In this document: positions 25,210 to 34,668 of the stretch, piece by piece
Position numbering within the stretch: position 1 is the stretch's first letter
How the letters are laid out: every line of letters starts with the position of its first letter
Assembly: GCF_002434505.1 (NCBI RefSeq)
Contig: NZ_DJKE01000004.1
Location: 1-64,000 of the forward strand
Direction of reading: 5' to 3'
Origin: Brevundimonas sp. UBA6550
GTDB lineage: Bacteria > Pseudomonadota > Alphaproteobacteria > Caulobacterales > Caulobacteraceae
DNA length: 64,000 nucleotides
Notes under the pieces: model-generated
What the model was told of the DNA's origin: nothing
What the model saw: the letters and a program-made list of their open reading frames with translations, nothing else
Database searches by the model: none
Translations under genes and position numbers: made by a program

Positions 25210-25743
25210 ATGACCCGCCTGACCCGTTTCGTCCCCTCCGCCCTGGCCCTCATGCTTTTGGGCGTGCCGCTGGTCGGCTATCTGGTCCGCGACGGCGGTC
25301 GGCTGATGGGGCAGGGGGGCTGGGGCCTTCACGCCCCGCGCTGGCCGCTATTCCTCGCCGCCCCCAGCGCGATCCAGATCCACGTGGCGGCCGCCCTGAC
25401 CGCCCTGGCCATCGGCGTCGTGCTTCTGGCGGGCGTAAAGGGCGACCGGCTGCACCGGACGCTGGGCTGGCTGTGGGTCCTGGCCATGGCGACGACGGCG
25501 GTCAGCTCCTTCTTCATCCACCAGATCAATCCGGGCGGGCCGGCCGGGCTGTCGCTGATCCATCTGCTCAGCGGCTGGACCGTGGTCGGCCTGCCGATGG
25601 CCGTCTATGCCGCGCGGCGCCATCGGGTGGCGGATCACAGGCGCGCCATGACCGGCATGTTCGTCGGCGGCCTGATCGTGGCGGGTCTTCTGACCTTTCT
25701 GCCCGGCCGGCTGATGTGGGCGATCTTCTTCGGCCCGGCCTGA
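25210..25743 (+). CDS. DUF2306 membrane protein
   Basis: The 177-residue integral membrane protein has four predicted helices (ALALMLLGVPLVGYL, AALTALAIGVVLLAG, LGWLWVLAMATTAVSSFF, TGMFVGGLIVAGLL). The pattern H-R-x-L-G-W-x-W-V plus a later HRRAMTGMFVGG with conserved His/Arg is typical of DUF2306. Molecular function is unknown. It is paired divergently with the membrane LytTR regulator. Confidence 0.8.
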   Translation: MTRLTRFVPSALALMLLGVPLVGYLVRDGGRLMGQGGWGLHAPRWPLFLAAPSAIQIHVAAALTALAIGVVLLAGVKGDRLHRTLGWLWVLAMATTAVSSFFIHQINPGGPAGLSLIHLLSGWTVVGLPMAVYAARRHRVADHRRAMTGMFVGGLIVAGLLTFLPGRLMWAIFFGPA

Positions 25744-25747
25744 CGGA

Positions 25748-26506
25748 TCAGCCCTTTTCGACCGACATCCCCGCCACGGCGCGGAAGCCGGCGGCGGCGA
25801 ACCGGACCATATAGTCGCCCGCCGTCTCCAGATCGCCCGACCGCGCCCGCCCGTTCGACAGCCGGTCCAGCCGCCCCGTCTCGCCCAGCGTCAGGGTCAG
25901 GGCGCCCGACAGATTGTGATAGCCCCAGTACAGATCGACCTGACTGGCGCCCGGCAGCACCCGCGCGATCAGCTCGATCAGCCGATGGATGGCCGGGTCG
26001 AAATACCGCGCCATGGTCTCGCCGCCGAAGCTGGGGTTGGCGTTGGTCTGGGCCACCAGGGCGGCGTAGTGTTTCCATCCCGGCCCGCCCTTCAGCGACC
26101 ATTCGAACGGCGGCCGCAGGAAGGCTTCCAGCAGGCCCTCCAGCGTCATCGCCTCGCCCGCGCCGTCGGCGTATCGGTCGATGGCGGCGACCCGGTCGGC
26201 GTTCCACACCTCGGCCCGGCGCAGGAAGACCGCGTCGAACAGGTCGCGCTTGGCCCCGAAATAGTAGTGGACGAGGGCGGTATCCACGCCCGCTTCGCGC
26301 GCCACCTCGCGGATGGTGACGCCGTAGAAGCCGTGTTTGGAAAACAGGTCCTCGGCCGCGTCCAGGATCAGGTCGCGCGTCTCGCCCGCCGCCTGGGCCT
26401 TGGCCTTGGGCGGGCGGCCGCGTCTGGCCGGCGCCGCGCCCGCCGCCTTGCGACGCGCGGCGGCGACGGGGCGGGGGACGGGCAGGGCGGCGTCGGTCTT
26501 GCTCAT
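25748..26506 (-). CDS. TetR-family transcriptional regulator
   Basis: The 252-residue repressor has a basic, Ala/Pro-rich N-terminal extension (~40 residues) before the TetR HTH (ILDAAEDLFSKHGFYGVTIREVAREAGVDTALVHYYF, residues ~45-85). A ligand-binding helical domain follows. The ATG at 26506 is preferred over an in-frame TTG six bases upstream. It is divergent from the TonB-dependent receptor, with a perfect inverted repeat between them that is a candidate operator. Confidence 0.87.
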   Translation of the reverse strand: MSKTDAALPVPRPVAAARRKAAGAAPARRGRPPKAKAQAAGETRDLILDAAEDLFSKHGFYGVTIREVAREAGVDTALVHYYFGAKRDLFDAVFLRRAEVWNADRVAAIDRYADGAGEAMTLEGLLEAFLRPPFEWSLKGGPGWKHYAALVAQTNANPSFGGETMARYFDPAIHRLIELIARVLPGASQVDLYWGYHNLSGALTLTLGETGRLDRLSNGRARSGDLETAGDYMVRFAAAGFRAVAGMSVEKG

Positions 26507-26579
26507 CCGCAAAGGCTAGGCGCGCCCCGGCGACGGCGCAACGACCATGGTGCAACGGCGCCACGCTCGACCGCGCAGA

Positions 26580-26592
26580 TGACGTGACGTCA
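26580..26592 (+). promoter_or_regulatory. Inverted repeat TGACGT-G-ACGTCA, candidate TetR operator
   Basis: A perfect 6-base inverted repeat with a single central base lies ten bases before a TTGACA hexamer (26602-26607), a plausible -35 of the receptor gene. The position between a TetR gene and its divergent neighbour makes autoregulatory binding likely; this is inferred. Confidence 0.5.
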
Positions 26593-26697
26593 GCACGGCG
26601 TTTGACAGCCGGGCGAAACCGGGTCAGTTTCCATGAAAATCATTGAACGCTGAATAAAAGCGTCCACGGGCTGGAAACGACAAAAGGGGTTGAGATC

Positions 26698-28926
26698 ATG
26701 AACCGTCATGTGAAGTGCGCGCTGCTGGCCGGCGCGGCGTGGGGCGTGCTTGCCGGGGCCTCGGTCGCCCAGGACGCCGAAACGGCCGCCCAAGCGGCCA
26801 ACGCCAATCAGGACACGGCGACCGTGGACGACATCGTCGTCACCGCGCGCCGCCGCGACGAACAGTTGAAGGACGTGCCGATCGCGGTGTCGGCTCTCAG
26901 CGCCGAACGTCTGGAACAGACGGGCGCGGTCAACATCACCGCGCTTCAGCAGCAGACGCCCAACGCCACGGTCCAGATCGCGCGGGGCTCCAACTCGACC
27001 CTGATCAGCTTCATCCGCGGCGTGGGCCAGCAGGATCCGCTGTGGGGCTTCGAGCCCGGCGTGGGTCTCTATGTCGACGACGTCTATGTGGCGCGTCCGC
27101 AGGGCGCGGTGCTGGATATCTTCGACATCTCGCGCATCGAGGTGCTGCGGGGGCCGCAGGGCACCCTGTATGGCCGCAACACCATCGGCGGCGCGATCAA
27201 ATATGTCACCAAACGTCTGGGGAACGACCCCAGCCTGACCGCCCGCGCCGAGGTCGGCGCCTATAACGAGCACAACTTCCTGCTGTCGGGCTCGGTCCCG
27301 GTCGGTCAGACCTTCGCCATCGGCGGGGCGGTCGCCACCTATCAGCACGACGGTTACGGCAAGAACCTGAACACCGGCCAGGATCAGTACGACAAGGACG
27401 TCACCGCCTATCGCGCCAGCGCCGAGTGGACGCCGAACGACAACCTGTTCTTCCGCCTGGCCTGGGACAGGGTCGAGGATGACTCCAGCCCCCGGCACGG
27501 TCACCGCGAGGTCACCTCGTCCGATGGCCTGTGGCGCGCGCCGGCCGGCAAATACGACACCTATGCCGGCATCACCGGCGAGCAGAAGGTCGTGACCGAG
27601 GGTGTGGCCCTGACCGGAGAATACCGCGTCAACGACAGGCTGACGCTGAAGTCGATCACCGCCTATCGCTCGGGCGACACGGCGACGATCATCGACTTCG
27701 ACCAGACGCCGAACCCGACCCTGGACGTGCCGGCCATCTATGCCGACCACCAGTTCACCCAGGAATTCCAGGCCCTGTTCACCGGCGAGCGCTGGTCCGG
27801 CGTGGCCGGCGTCTATTATCTGGACGGAACCTCGTCGGGCGTATTCGACACCATCGCCGGCAATTTGGGCCTGTCGATCGCGGCGGCCGGTTCGGTGGAC
27901 ACCAAGTCCTTCTCGATCTTCGGCGACTTCAGCTACGATCTGACGGACCGCCTGCACCTGTCGCTGGGCGGCCGCTACACCCGCGACGACAAGGACGCCT
28001 CGGTTCTGCGCCAGTTCTATCTGGGCGCGACCCGCAGCCCGCTGACCGGCGGCACGCCGCGCGCGGTCTTGGCGACCCGCACCAACTATACGGCGTCCGA
28101 CACCTTCGAGAAGTTCACGCCCCGCGCCAGCCTTTCGTATGATTTCTCCGAGCAGATGACGGGCTACGCCTCGATCAGCCAGGGCTTCAAGTCGGGCGGC
28201 TGGGACATGCGCGGCGACGCCGCCCTGGTGCCCCAGACGGTCAATGGCTACCAACCCGAGATGGTCACGACCTATGAGGTCGGCCTGAAGGGGTCGGCCT
28301 TCGACCGGCGCATGAACTTCGCCTCGGCCATCTTCTATTCCGACTACAAGGACCAGCAGATCACGACCCAGCAGGTGGCCACGCCGCCCGCCGTCGGCAT
28401 CGCCTCGGTGGTCGACAACGCCGGCGCCTCGACCATCTACGGGTTCGAACTGGAAGGCTCGGCCTTCCTGACCAGCGACATCACCGCCAACTTCTCGCTG
28501 GGCTATCTGAAGAACGAGTTCGACGAGTTCATCACGCTGGTCACGGGCGCGCCGGTCGATATCTCGGATCAGCGCAAGCCGCAGAACTCGCCGGAATGGT
28601 CGGCCTATTACGGCATGACCTGGCGCGGCGACGTCCTGGGCGGCGAGATCCGCGTCACCCCGTCGCTGTCCTATCGCTCGGACTATCATCTGTTCGATGC
28701 GCCCGATCCGATCCTGGACCAGAAGGGCTATGTCCTGGCCGACGCCAGCGTGGTCTGGACCGCGCCCAGCAAGCGTTGGGAAGTGGGTCTGTTCGGCCGC
28801 AACCTGACCGACGTCCGCTACAAGGTCGGCGGCTACAGCTTCCCGGGCGCGACCTACAACAACTCGATCAGCGCCTTCTACGGCCCGCCGACCACCTATT
28901 CGGCGCGCTTGACCTATCGGTTCTGA
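26698..28926 (+). CDS. TonB-dependent outer-membrane receptor
   Basis: The 742-residue receptor has a signal peptide ending A-S-V-A-Q. Its plug domain starts at VDDIVVTARRRDEQLKDVPI, and the barrel ends in the aromatic YRF. It actively imports a ligand using TonB-ExbBD energy. Plug motifs LRGPQGTLYGRNTIGGAI are intact. The sequence resembles receptors of sphingomonad/caulobacter catabolic or terpenoid/secondary-metabolite gene sets rather than classical siderophore receptors, but the substrate is not determined. A TetR regulator lies upstream and an MFS transporter follows, suggesting an uptake pathway across both membranes. Confidence 0.92.
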   Translation: MNRHVKCALLAGAAWGVLAGASVAQDAETAAQAANANQDTATVDDIVVTARRRDEQLKDVPIAVSALSAERLEQTGAVNITALQQQTPNATVQIARGSNSTLISFIRGVGQQDPLWGFEPGVGLYVDDVYVARPQGAVLDIFDISRIEVLRGPQGTLYGRNTIGGAIKYVTKRLGNDPSLTARAEVGAYNEHNFLLSGSVPVGQTFAIGGAVATYQHDGYGKNLNTGQDQYDKDVTAYRASAEWTPNDNLFFRLAWDRVEDDSSPRHGHREVTSSDGLWRAPAGKYDTYAGITGEQKVVTEGVALTGEYRVNDRLTLKSITAYRSGDTATIIDFDQTPNPTLDVPAIYADHQFTQEFQALFTGERWSGVAGVYYLDGTSSGVFDTIAGNLGLSIAAAGSVDTKSFSIFGDFSYDLTDRLHLSLGGRYTRDDKDASVLRQFYLGATRSPLTGGTPRAVLATRTNYTASDTFEKFTPRASLSYDFSEQMTGYASISQGFKSGGWDMRGDAALVPQTVNGYQPEMVTTYEVGLKGSAFDRRMNFASAIFYSDYKDQQITTQQVATPPAVGIASVVDNAGASTIYGFELEGSAFLTSDITANFSLGYLKNEFDEFITLVTGAPVDISDQRKPQNSPEWSAYYGMTWRGDVLGGEIRVTPSLSYRSDYHLFDAPDPILDQKGYVLADASVVWTAPSKRWEVGLFGRNLTDVRYKVGGYSFPGATYNNSISAFYGPPTTYSARLTYRF

Positions 28927-28951
28927 TCCCGACCGCAGACGCCTGACGACG

Positions 28952-28981
28952 AGGGGCGGCGGTTTGCGGGCCGCCGCCCCT
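28952..28981 (+). terminator. Terminator-like hairpin after the TonB receptor gene
   Basis: An 11-base perfect stem (AGGGGCGGCGG / CCGCCGCCCCT) with an 8-base loop is followed by a short T-containing stretch. It separates the receptor gene from the MFS gene. Confidence 0.6.
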
Positions 28982-29051
28982 TTGCTTTGCAGGGGGCGGA
29001 GTTATCGCTAGGCTCGCCTCAACGAACAAGAAGATGCCCAGGGAAACGCCG

Positions 29052-30587
29052 ATGACGACGGATACGCTGACGGTCCAGGACAAGGCCGGCCAGGACGAGG
29101 CGCGGCCTGAGCGGCCCGGCTACCGCTACTATGTGCTGGCGGTCCTGATCCTGATCTACATGCTGAACTTCCTGGATCGCCAGATCATCGGCATCCTGGC
29201 CGCGCCGCTGAAGGCCGAATTCGGCATGTCCGACAGCCAGTTCGGCCTGTTGGGCGGCATCGCCTTCGCCTCGGTCTATTCGACCCTGGCCATTCCCCTG
29301 GCCTGGCTGGCGGATCGGTTCAGCCGGGTGTGGATCATGACGGGCGCCCTGGCCGTCTGGTCGGGCTTCACCGCCCTGTGCGGCATGGCGGGCTCGTTCG
29401 GCCAGCTGTTCCTGTGCCGGATGGGCGTCGGTATCGGCGAGGCGGGCGGAGTGGCCCCGGCCTATTCGCTGATCGCCGACTTTTTCCCGCCGCATCAGCG
29501 GGCGCGGGCCATGGCAGCCTTCGCCTTCGGCATTCCGCTGGGCATGGCGGCGGGCACCCTGGTCGGCGGGCTGCTGGCGGCGACCTATGGCTGGCGAACG
29601 GCCTTCATTGTCGTCGGCCTGCTGGGTGTGCTGGTCGCGCCGCTGCTGCGCCTGACGGTGCGCGATCCCAGGCGCGGCGGGACGGATGCGATCAAGACCC
29701 CGGCCCAGGTCGCGGCCCTGGCCGCCGCGCCGGTCGGCACGGACCGGGCCGGCAGGATCGCCGCCCAGATCATGCTGGGTCTCGGCGCCGGCCTGCTGAT
29801 CCTGGCCGCCCTGAACTGGCTGATGGGGATGTCGCTGGGCAATCCGCTGGTGCTGGCCTTTGGCGGCCTGCTGGCCGTGGTGATCGGCGTCTCGCTGATG
29901 ATCGCGCGGCGCACGGCTTCGCTGGTGATCAGGAAACCCAGCTTCTGGCTGCTGGCCCTGGGCGCGGCCTCGTCGTCGGTGTGCGGCTACGGCGTCGCCG
30001 GCTGGTTGCCTCTGTTCTTCATGCGCAGCTTCGACCTGACCCTGCGCCAGACCAGCGTCTACTATTCCGGCATCGCCCTGATCGGCGGCATCCTGGGCAT
30101 CTGGCTGGGCGGGATGATCGCCGACAAGCTGTCCAAAAAAGGCAAGGGCGCCTATCCGCTGACGCCCGCCGTGGCCTTCCTGATCTCGGCGCCCTGTTTC
30201 ATCCTGGCGATGAACTCGCCGTGGCTGATCGGCCTGGTTCTGCCCGGCGGCGGCAGCCATGCTCAGCAGCTGACCCTGGCCTTCTTCATCTTCCTGCTGC
30301 CGACGGGTCTGAACCTGGCATGGCTGGGTCCGATCACGGCGGCGGTCCAGCATCTGGTGCCGGCGGCCATGCGTTCGACGGCCTCGGCTCTGTTCCTGCT
30401 GCTGAACAACCTGCTGGGGATCGCGGTCGGCTTCTACTATTTCGGCTGGATGAGCGACCTTCTGGCGCCGCGCTTCGGCGAGGAGAGCCTGCGCTGGGCC
30501 ATCTACACCGGCATGGGCTTCTATGTGCTGGCCGCGATCCTGCTGATCGGGGCGTCGCGCACCCTCAAGAAGGACTGGGTCGACTAA
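29052..30587 (+). CDS. MFS transporter, spinster-like
   Basis: The 511-residue major-facilitator transporter has 12 predicted helices. Signature motifs include LNFLDRQIIGIL in helix 1, GIAFASVYSTLAIPLAWLAD with RFSRVW (motif A region) and GVGIGEAGGVAPAYSLIADF. A long central loop with an extra hydrophobic pair sits between the halves (ILAALNWLMGMSLGNPLVLAF). The ATG at 29052 has AGGGAAA upstream; an in-frame ATG at 29034 is possible. It likely moves the same class of substrate as the upstream TonB receptor; substrate unknown. Confidence 0.88.
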   Translation: MTTDTLTVQDKAGQDEARPERPGYRYYVLAVLILIYMLNFLDRQIIGILAAPLKAEFGMSDSQFGLLGGIAFASVYSTLAIPLAWLADRFSRVWIMTGALAVWSGFTALCGMAGSFGQLFLCRMGVGIGEAGGVAPAYSLIADFFPPHQRARAMAAFAFGIPLGMAAGTLVGGLLAATYGWRTAFIVVGLLGVLVAPLLRLTVRDPRRGGTDAIKTPAQVAALAAAPVGTDRAGRIAAQIMLGLGAGLLILAALNWLMGMSLGNPLVLAFGGLLAVVIGVSLMIARRTASLVIRKPSFWLLALGAASSSVCGYGVAGWLPLFFMRSFDLTLRQTSVYYSGIALIGGILGIWLGGMIADKLSKKGKGAYPLTPAVAFLISAPCFILAMNSPWLIGLVLPGGGSHAQQLTLAFFIFLLPTGLNLAWLGPITAAVQHLVPAAMRSTASALFLLLNNLLGIAVGFYYFGWMSDLLAPRFGEESLRWAIYTGMGFYVLAAILLIGASRTLKKDWVD

Positions 30588-30604
30588 AGGGGGCCTGTGG
30601 ACGG

Positions 30605-30634
30605 TTGCACCTGCGAAGGGGTGGGGCCTATAAG
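30605..30634 (+). promoter_or_regulatory. Candidate sigma70-type promoter of sucC
   Basis: TTGCAC at 30605-30610 and TATAAG at 30629-30634 are separated by 18 bases, 38 bases before the sucC start. This is a good housekeeping promoter match. Confidence 0.45.
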
Positions 30635-30672
30635 CCCCGCAACTCTCCCAGCAGCGGTTGCGACGGTCCCCC

Positions 30673-31863
30673 ATGAACATTCACGAATATCAGGCCAAGC
30701 AGGTCCTCAAAGGCTTCGGCGCACCCGTAGCCGAAGGCGTCGCGGTGACGTCGGTCGATCAGGTCGAGGCGGCCGCCAAGTCGCTGCCCGGCCCGCTCTA
30801 TGTCGTGAAGTCGCAAATCCACGCCGGCGGCCGCGGCAAGGGCAAGTTCAAGGAACTGCCGGCCGACGCCAAGGGCGGCGTTCGCCTGGCCTTCTCGGTC
30901 GAGGAAGCCGTCGCTCACGCCAAGGAAATGCTGGGCAACACCCTGGTCACCGCCCAGACGGGCGACGCCGGCAAGCAGGTCAACCGCCTCTATATCGAGG
31001 ACGGCGCCGACATCGAGCGTGAACTGTACTGCTCGCTGCTGGTCGACCGCGCCTATGGCCGTATCGCCTTCGTCGTCTCGACCGAAGGCGGCATGGACAT
31101 CGAAACCGTCGCCCACGACACGCCCGAGAAGATCCAGAACATCGTGATCGACCCGAGCGCGGGCGTGACCGACGCCGACGTCGCCGCCATCACCGCCGCC
31201 TATGGGCTGACGGGCGCCGCCGCCGAAGACGCCAAGTCGCTGTTCCCCGCCCTGTATAAGGCCTTCGTCGAGAAGGACATGGACATGCTGGAGGTGAACC
31301 CCCTGATCGTCATGAAGAACGGCCATCTGCGCGTCCTGGACGCCAAGGTCAGCTTCGACGGCAACGCCCTGTTCCGCCACGACGACATCAAGGCCCTGCG
31401 CGACGAAACCGAGGAAGACGCCAAGGAAATCGAGGCGTCCAAGTGGGACCTGGCCTATGTCTCGCTGGACGGCAACATCGGCTGCATGGTCAACGGCGCG
31501 GGCCTCGCCATGGCGACGATGGACATCATCAAGCTGTACGGCAAGGAGCCGGCCAACTTCTGCGACGTCGGCGGCGGCGCCGGCAAGGAGAAGGTCGCGG
31601 CGGCCTTCAAGATCATCACCGCCGACCCGAACGTCCAGGGCATTCTGGTCAACATCTTCGGCGGCATCATGAAATGCGACGTCATCGCTGAGGGCGTGGT
31701 CGCGGCCGTGAAGGAAGTGGGCCTGAAGGTGCCGCTGGTCGTGCGTCTGGAAGGCACCAACGCCGAACTGGGCAAGAAAATCCTGAACGAATCGGGCCTG
31801 ACCATCAAGGCCGCCGACGATCTGGACGACGCCGCCCAGAAGATCGTCGCGGCGGTCGGCTGA
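30673..31863 (+). CDS. sucC: Succinate-CoA ligase (ADP-forming) subunit beta
   Basis: SucC forms the nucleotide-binding subunit of succinyl-CoA synthetase, converting succinyl-CoA to succinate with substrate-level phosphorylation in the TCA cycle. The 396-residue product starts [16 protein letters not shown], contains the ATP-grasp region ([18 protein letters not shown]), and the conserved [15 protein letters not shown] and [15 protein letters not shown] segments. The ATG at 30673 is preferred to an in-frame start 15 bases upstream because it matches the family. Its partner sucD is 1.7 kb downstream, separated by three unrelated genes. Confidence 0.97.
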   Translation: MNIHEYQAKQVLKGFGAPVAEGVAVTSVDQVEAAAKSLPGPLYVVKSQIHAGGRGKGKFKELPADAKGGVRLAFSVEEAVAHAKEMLGNTLVTAQTGDAGKQVNRLYIEDGADIERELYCSLLVDRAYGRIAFVVSTEGGMDIETVAHDTPEKIQNIVIDPSAGVTDADVAAITAAYGLTGAAAEDAKSLFPALYKAFVEKDMDMLEVNPLIVMKNGHLRVLDAKVSFDGNALFRHDDIKALRDETEEDAKEIEASKWDLAYVSLDGNIGCMVNGAGLAMATMDIIKLYGKEPANFCDVGGGAGKEKVAAAFKIITADPNVQGILVNIFGGIMKCDVIAEGVVAAVKEVGLKVPLVVRLEGTNAELGKKILNESGLTIKAADDLDDAAQKIVAAVG

Positions 31864-31898
31864 CCCTCCGATAACTGGCGGTCGGGGCCAAGGGGACG

Positions 31899-32816
31899 AT
31901 GACACGGTTCGACGTCGTCGCCATGGCCCTGGCCCCGGAACGGCATATCGGCGTCTTCGTCGATCATTACCGGGCCAGGGGCGCCCAGCGTGTGCGGGTC
32001 TATTTCGACGGACCCGCCTCCGCCGCCCCCCAGCCGAACGCCGTCGGCCTGTCCGACGATGAACTGACCCTGTGCGACGACGCCTTCTGGGGCGCGCGCG
32101 GTGGTCGCCCCGTCTCGGTCGAGGCCCGCCAGCGCATCGTCTACGCCGACGCCTATCGCGATCTGCAGGCCGACTGGCTGGTGGTCGTGGATATCGACGA
32201 ACTGATCTTCGGGCCGGTCGATCTGGCCGCCGCGCTTCAGGCCGTGCCCGCCGGGCGCGACCTGGCGATCTTTCCCACCGTCGAGGCGGTGTGGCGCGCG
32301 GGCGACGACCTGAACCGCGAATACGGCGCCGTTCTGGCGCGCAAGTCCTACAGCGGGCCGGGCTGGTCCGAGCTTGGCCATCTGCTTTATCCGGGCGCGG
32401 GCGCCTTCTTCGTGCGCGGCCTGCTGGGTCACCACATGGGCAAATATGCGGTGCGGCGCGGCCTGGACTGCACCACGCCTTGCATCCACGAAGCCAAGCG
32501 GAACGAGGTTCCTTTGAAGGCCGCGCGACCCCGCGACCCGCGCACGGGCCGGCCGGTGCGTCTGTTGCACTATGACGCCATCGGCCTGGACGCCTGGCGG
32601 GCCAAGTGGGATCGCCGCCTGGCCGTAGGCGACACGGTCGAGATCGGACGCCGCCGCCGCCGCCAGCAGGCGACCTATGCCGCCGCACGCGAGATCGGCG
32701 CAGAGCGCGCCCTGTTCGCCAGGCTCTACAGCCTGAACCGCGTGCAGGAAGCGATCCTGCGCCGGCTGGGGCTGCTGCTGGACATCGCGCCCGCTCTAAG
32801 GTCGGCGCGGGACTGA
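31899..32816 (+). CDS. Glycosyltransferase family 2/92-like protein
   Basis: The 305-residue protein has a GT-A-like fold of the type found in the DUF23/GT92 or Glyco_tranf_2_4 group. It begins [20 protein letters not shown] and contains the metal-binding D-I-D-E at residues 98-101 after ADWLVVV. An acceptor-region [12 protein letters not shown] and a C-terminal Arg-rich helix (GRRRRRQQ) follow. It probably adds a sugar to an envelope glycan; donor and acceptor unknown. It sits 35 bases after sucC in the same orientation but has no metabolic link to it. Confidence 0.75.
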   Translation: MTRFDVVAMALAPERHIGVFVDHYRARGAQRVRVYFDGPASAAPQPNAVGLSDDELTLCDDAFWGARGGRPVSVEARQRIVYADAYRDLQADWLVVVDIDELIFGPVDLAAALQAVPAGRDLAIFPTVEAVWRAGDDLNREYGAVLARKSYSGPGWSELGHLLYPGAGAFFVRGLLGHHMGKYAVRRGLDCTTPCIHEAKRNEVPLKAARPRDPRTGRPVRLLHYDAIGLDAWRAKWDRRLAVGDTVEIGRRRRRQQATYAAAREIGAERALFARLYSLNRVQEAILRRLGLLLDIAPALRSARD

Positions 32817-32869
32817 CTTGCCTGCAAAGGCTCCACGGCCTATGTGCTCCACATAACCCGTGTAAGCCC

Positions 32870-33127
32870 ATGACCCGCAACATCACCCTCGCCATCGACG
32901 ACGCCCTGCTCGACAAGGTGCGGGTGCTCGCCGCCATGAAGCGGACCAGCGTCAACGAGATGGTGCGCGGCTTTCTGACCCGGCTGGTGGAGGAAGAGGC
33001 GGAATACGACGAGGCGACCGAGGCCCTGTTGAAACTGGCGCGTGAGAGCCAGGGGCGGATGGGCGACTGGCGTCCCACGCGCGAAGAAACCTACAGCGGC
33101 GAGCCTCGTTTTGATCGCTGGCGCTGA
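32870..33127 (+). CDS. Ribbon-helix-helix-type antitoxin (VapB-like)
   Basis: This is an 85-residue small protein. Its N-terminus MTRNITLAIDDALLDKVRVL followed by KRTSVNEMVRGFLTRLVEE fits a ribbon-helix-helix DNA-binding antitoxin. The acidic/helical C-terminus would bind the toxin. It overlaps the next gene, a PIN-domain protein, by 17 bases, the classic antitoxin-toxin order, so it likely neutralises and autoregulates that toxin. Confidence 0.8.
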   Translation: MTRNITLAIDDALLDKVRVLAAMKRTSVNEMVRGFLTRLVEEEAEYDEATEALLKLARESQGRMGDWRPTREETYSGEPRFDRWR

Positions 33128-33533
33128 AGTCTTTCTAGACACCAATATTCTGATCTATGCCGCGCTCGGTTCTGTCGATGAACCGGCGAAGTACGAACGT
33201 GCGCTCGAGTTGCTGACCACGCGCTTCGGCACCTCCGGGCAGGTGCTGGCCGAGTTCTATGTGAACGCTCAGCGCAGGGGCAGTCGCCCGCTGACGTCCG
33301 AGGAGGCCCAGGAATGGGTGTCTCGGCTGTCGAAAAAACCGTTCCAGCCGGTCGACTACAGGGTCGTCCGCAAGGGCATCGACAACGCCCGCCGCTACCA
33401 AATCTCCTATTGGGACGGCGCGATCATCGCCGCCGCCGAGCGTCTCGGCGCCAAGGTGCTTTATTCCGAAGATCTCAGTCACGGCCAGACCTATGGGTCG
33501 GTGCGTGTCGAAAACCCCTTCCTTCCCGCCTAA
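33111..33533 (+). CDS. PIN-domain toxin (VapC-like ribonuclease)
   Basis: The ~140-residue PIN-domain protein has acidic active-site residues in EVFLDTNILIYAAL (Asp), GQVLAEFYVN (Glu), ISYWDGAIIAAAE (Asp) and VLYSEDLSHGQ. PIN toxins cleave tRNA or rRNA when the antitoxin decays. The TTG at 33111 gives the family-typical N-terminus only a few residues before the first Asp; in-frame codons upstream would add residues inside the antitoxin gene, so the start is uncertain. The pair is inserted between sucC and sucD and ends 18 bases before sucD. Confidence 0.83.
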   Translation: MIAGAEVFLDTNILIYAALGSVDEPAKYERALELLTTRFGTSGQVLAEFYVNAQRRGSRPLTSEEAQEWVSRLSKKPFQPVDYRVVRKGIDNARRYQISYWDGAIIAAAERLGAKVLYSEDLSHGQTYGSVRVENPFLPA

Positions 33534-33551
33534 CCCAACCAGCGAGACCTC

Positions 33552-34454
33552 ATGTCCATCCTCGTCGACAAGAACACCAAGATCATCGTCCAGGGCCTGA
33601 CCGGCAAGACCGGCGGCTTCCACACCGAACAGGCCCTGGCCTATCACGGCACCCAGATGGTCGCCGGCGTGCACCCGACCAAGGGCGGCACGAACTGGAC
33701 CGGCTCGCACGGCGAAACCCTGCCGATCTACGCCTCGGTCGCCGAAGCCAAGGACGCCACGGGCGCAGACGCCTCGGTCATCTATGTGCCGCCGTCGGGC
33801 GCGGCGGCCGCCATCATCGAAGCCATCGACGCCGAAATCCCCTTCATCACCTGCATCACCGAAGGCATTCCGGTGATGGACATGGTCAAGGTCAAGCGCC
33901 GCCTGGAAGGCTCCAAATCGCGCCTCCTGGGCCCGAACTGCCCGGGCATCCTGACGCCGGACGAGTGCAAGATCGGCATCATGCCGGGCAACATCTTCAA
34001 GAAGGGCTCGGTCGGCATCGTGTCGCGTTCGGGCACCCTGACCTATGAGGCCGTGTTCCAGACCACCAACGAAGGCCTGGGCCAGACCACGGCCGTCGGC
34101 ATCGGCGGCGACCCGGTCAAGGGCACCGAGTTCATCGACGTGCTGGAGCTGTTCCTGGCCGACGAAGAGACGACCTCGATCATCATGATCGGCGAAATCG
34201 GCGGCGGCGCGGAAGAAGACGCCGCCCAGTTCCTGATCGACGAGGCCAAGAAGGGCCGCAAGAAGCCGATGGCCGGTTTCATCGCGGGCCGTACGGCGCC
34301 CAAGGGCCGCACCATGGGCCACGCCGGCGCCGTCGTCTCGGGCGGCAAGGGCGATGCGGAATCCAAGATCGCGGCGATGGAAGCCGCCGGCATCCGCATG
34401 TCGGAATCGCCGGCCCGCCTGGGCAAGACCCTGGTGGACGTGCTGAAGGGCTGA
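33552..34454 (+). CDS. sucD: Succinate-CoA ligase (ADP-forming) subunit alpha
   Basis: The 300-residue alpha subunit binds CoA and carries the phosphorylated histidine of succinyl-CoA synthetase. It contains the Rossmann CoA-binding start ([18 protein letters not shown]), [15 protein letters not shown], and the active His in [16 protein letters not shown]. It works with SucC, whose gene lies upstream beyond a toxin-antitoxin pair and a glycosyltransferase gene. A strong terminator follows. Confidence 0.97.
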   Translation: MSILVDKNTKIIVQGLTGKTGGFHTEQALAYHGTQMVAGVHPTKGGTNWTGSHGETLPIYASVAEAKDATGADASVIYVPPSGAAAAIIEAIDAEIPFITCITEGIPVMDMVKVKRRLEGSKSRLLGPNCPGILTPDECKIGIMPGNIFKKGSVGIVSRSGTLTYEAVFQTTNEGLGQTTAVGIGGDPVKGTEFIDVLELFLADEETTSIIMIGEIGGGAEEDAAQFLIDEAKKGRKKPMAGFIAGRTAPKGRTMGHAGAVVSGGKGDAESKIAAMEAAGIRMSESPARLGKTLVDVLKG

Positions 34455-34510
34455 TGCTCTCTGCTTGATCGCGTTTCGGCATCAAAAATGCCGTGTGACT
34501 CATCAAAGGA

Positions 34511-34540
34511 CGCCCTCGGCTCAGGCCGGGGGCGTTTTTT
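34511..34540 (+). terminator. Rho-independent terminator after sucD
   Basis: A 10-base stem (CGCCCTCGGC / GCCGGGGGCG, one G-T pair) with loop TCAG is followed by six Ts. It separates sucCD transcription from sucAB. Confidence 0.85.
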
Positions 34541-34668
34541 CTTGGGCCTGCGACCAATTTCCTACCAAAATGCCCCGTTTCGGTCATGACCCATAAGGAA
34601 ACGACGCCTATATGACGGGCGCGCCCCTCACGGAGATGTGTCCGTCGGGGCCCAGGGATTGCGAAACG

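Noticed and set aside
26590..28689. Nearly 700-codon minus-strand frame opposite the TonB receptor
   Set aside because: Antisense of a high-GC gene; no recognisable motifs, while the plus strand encodes a complete receptor.
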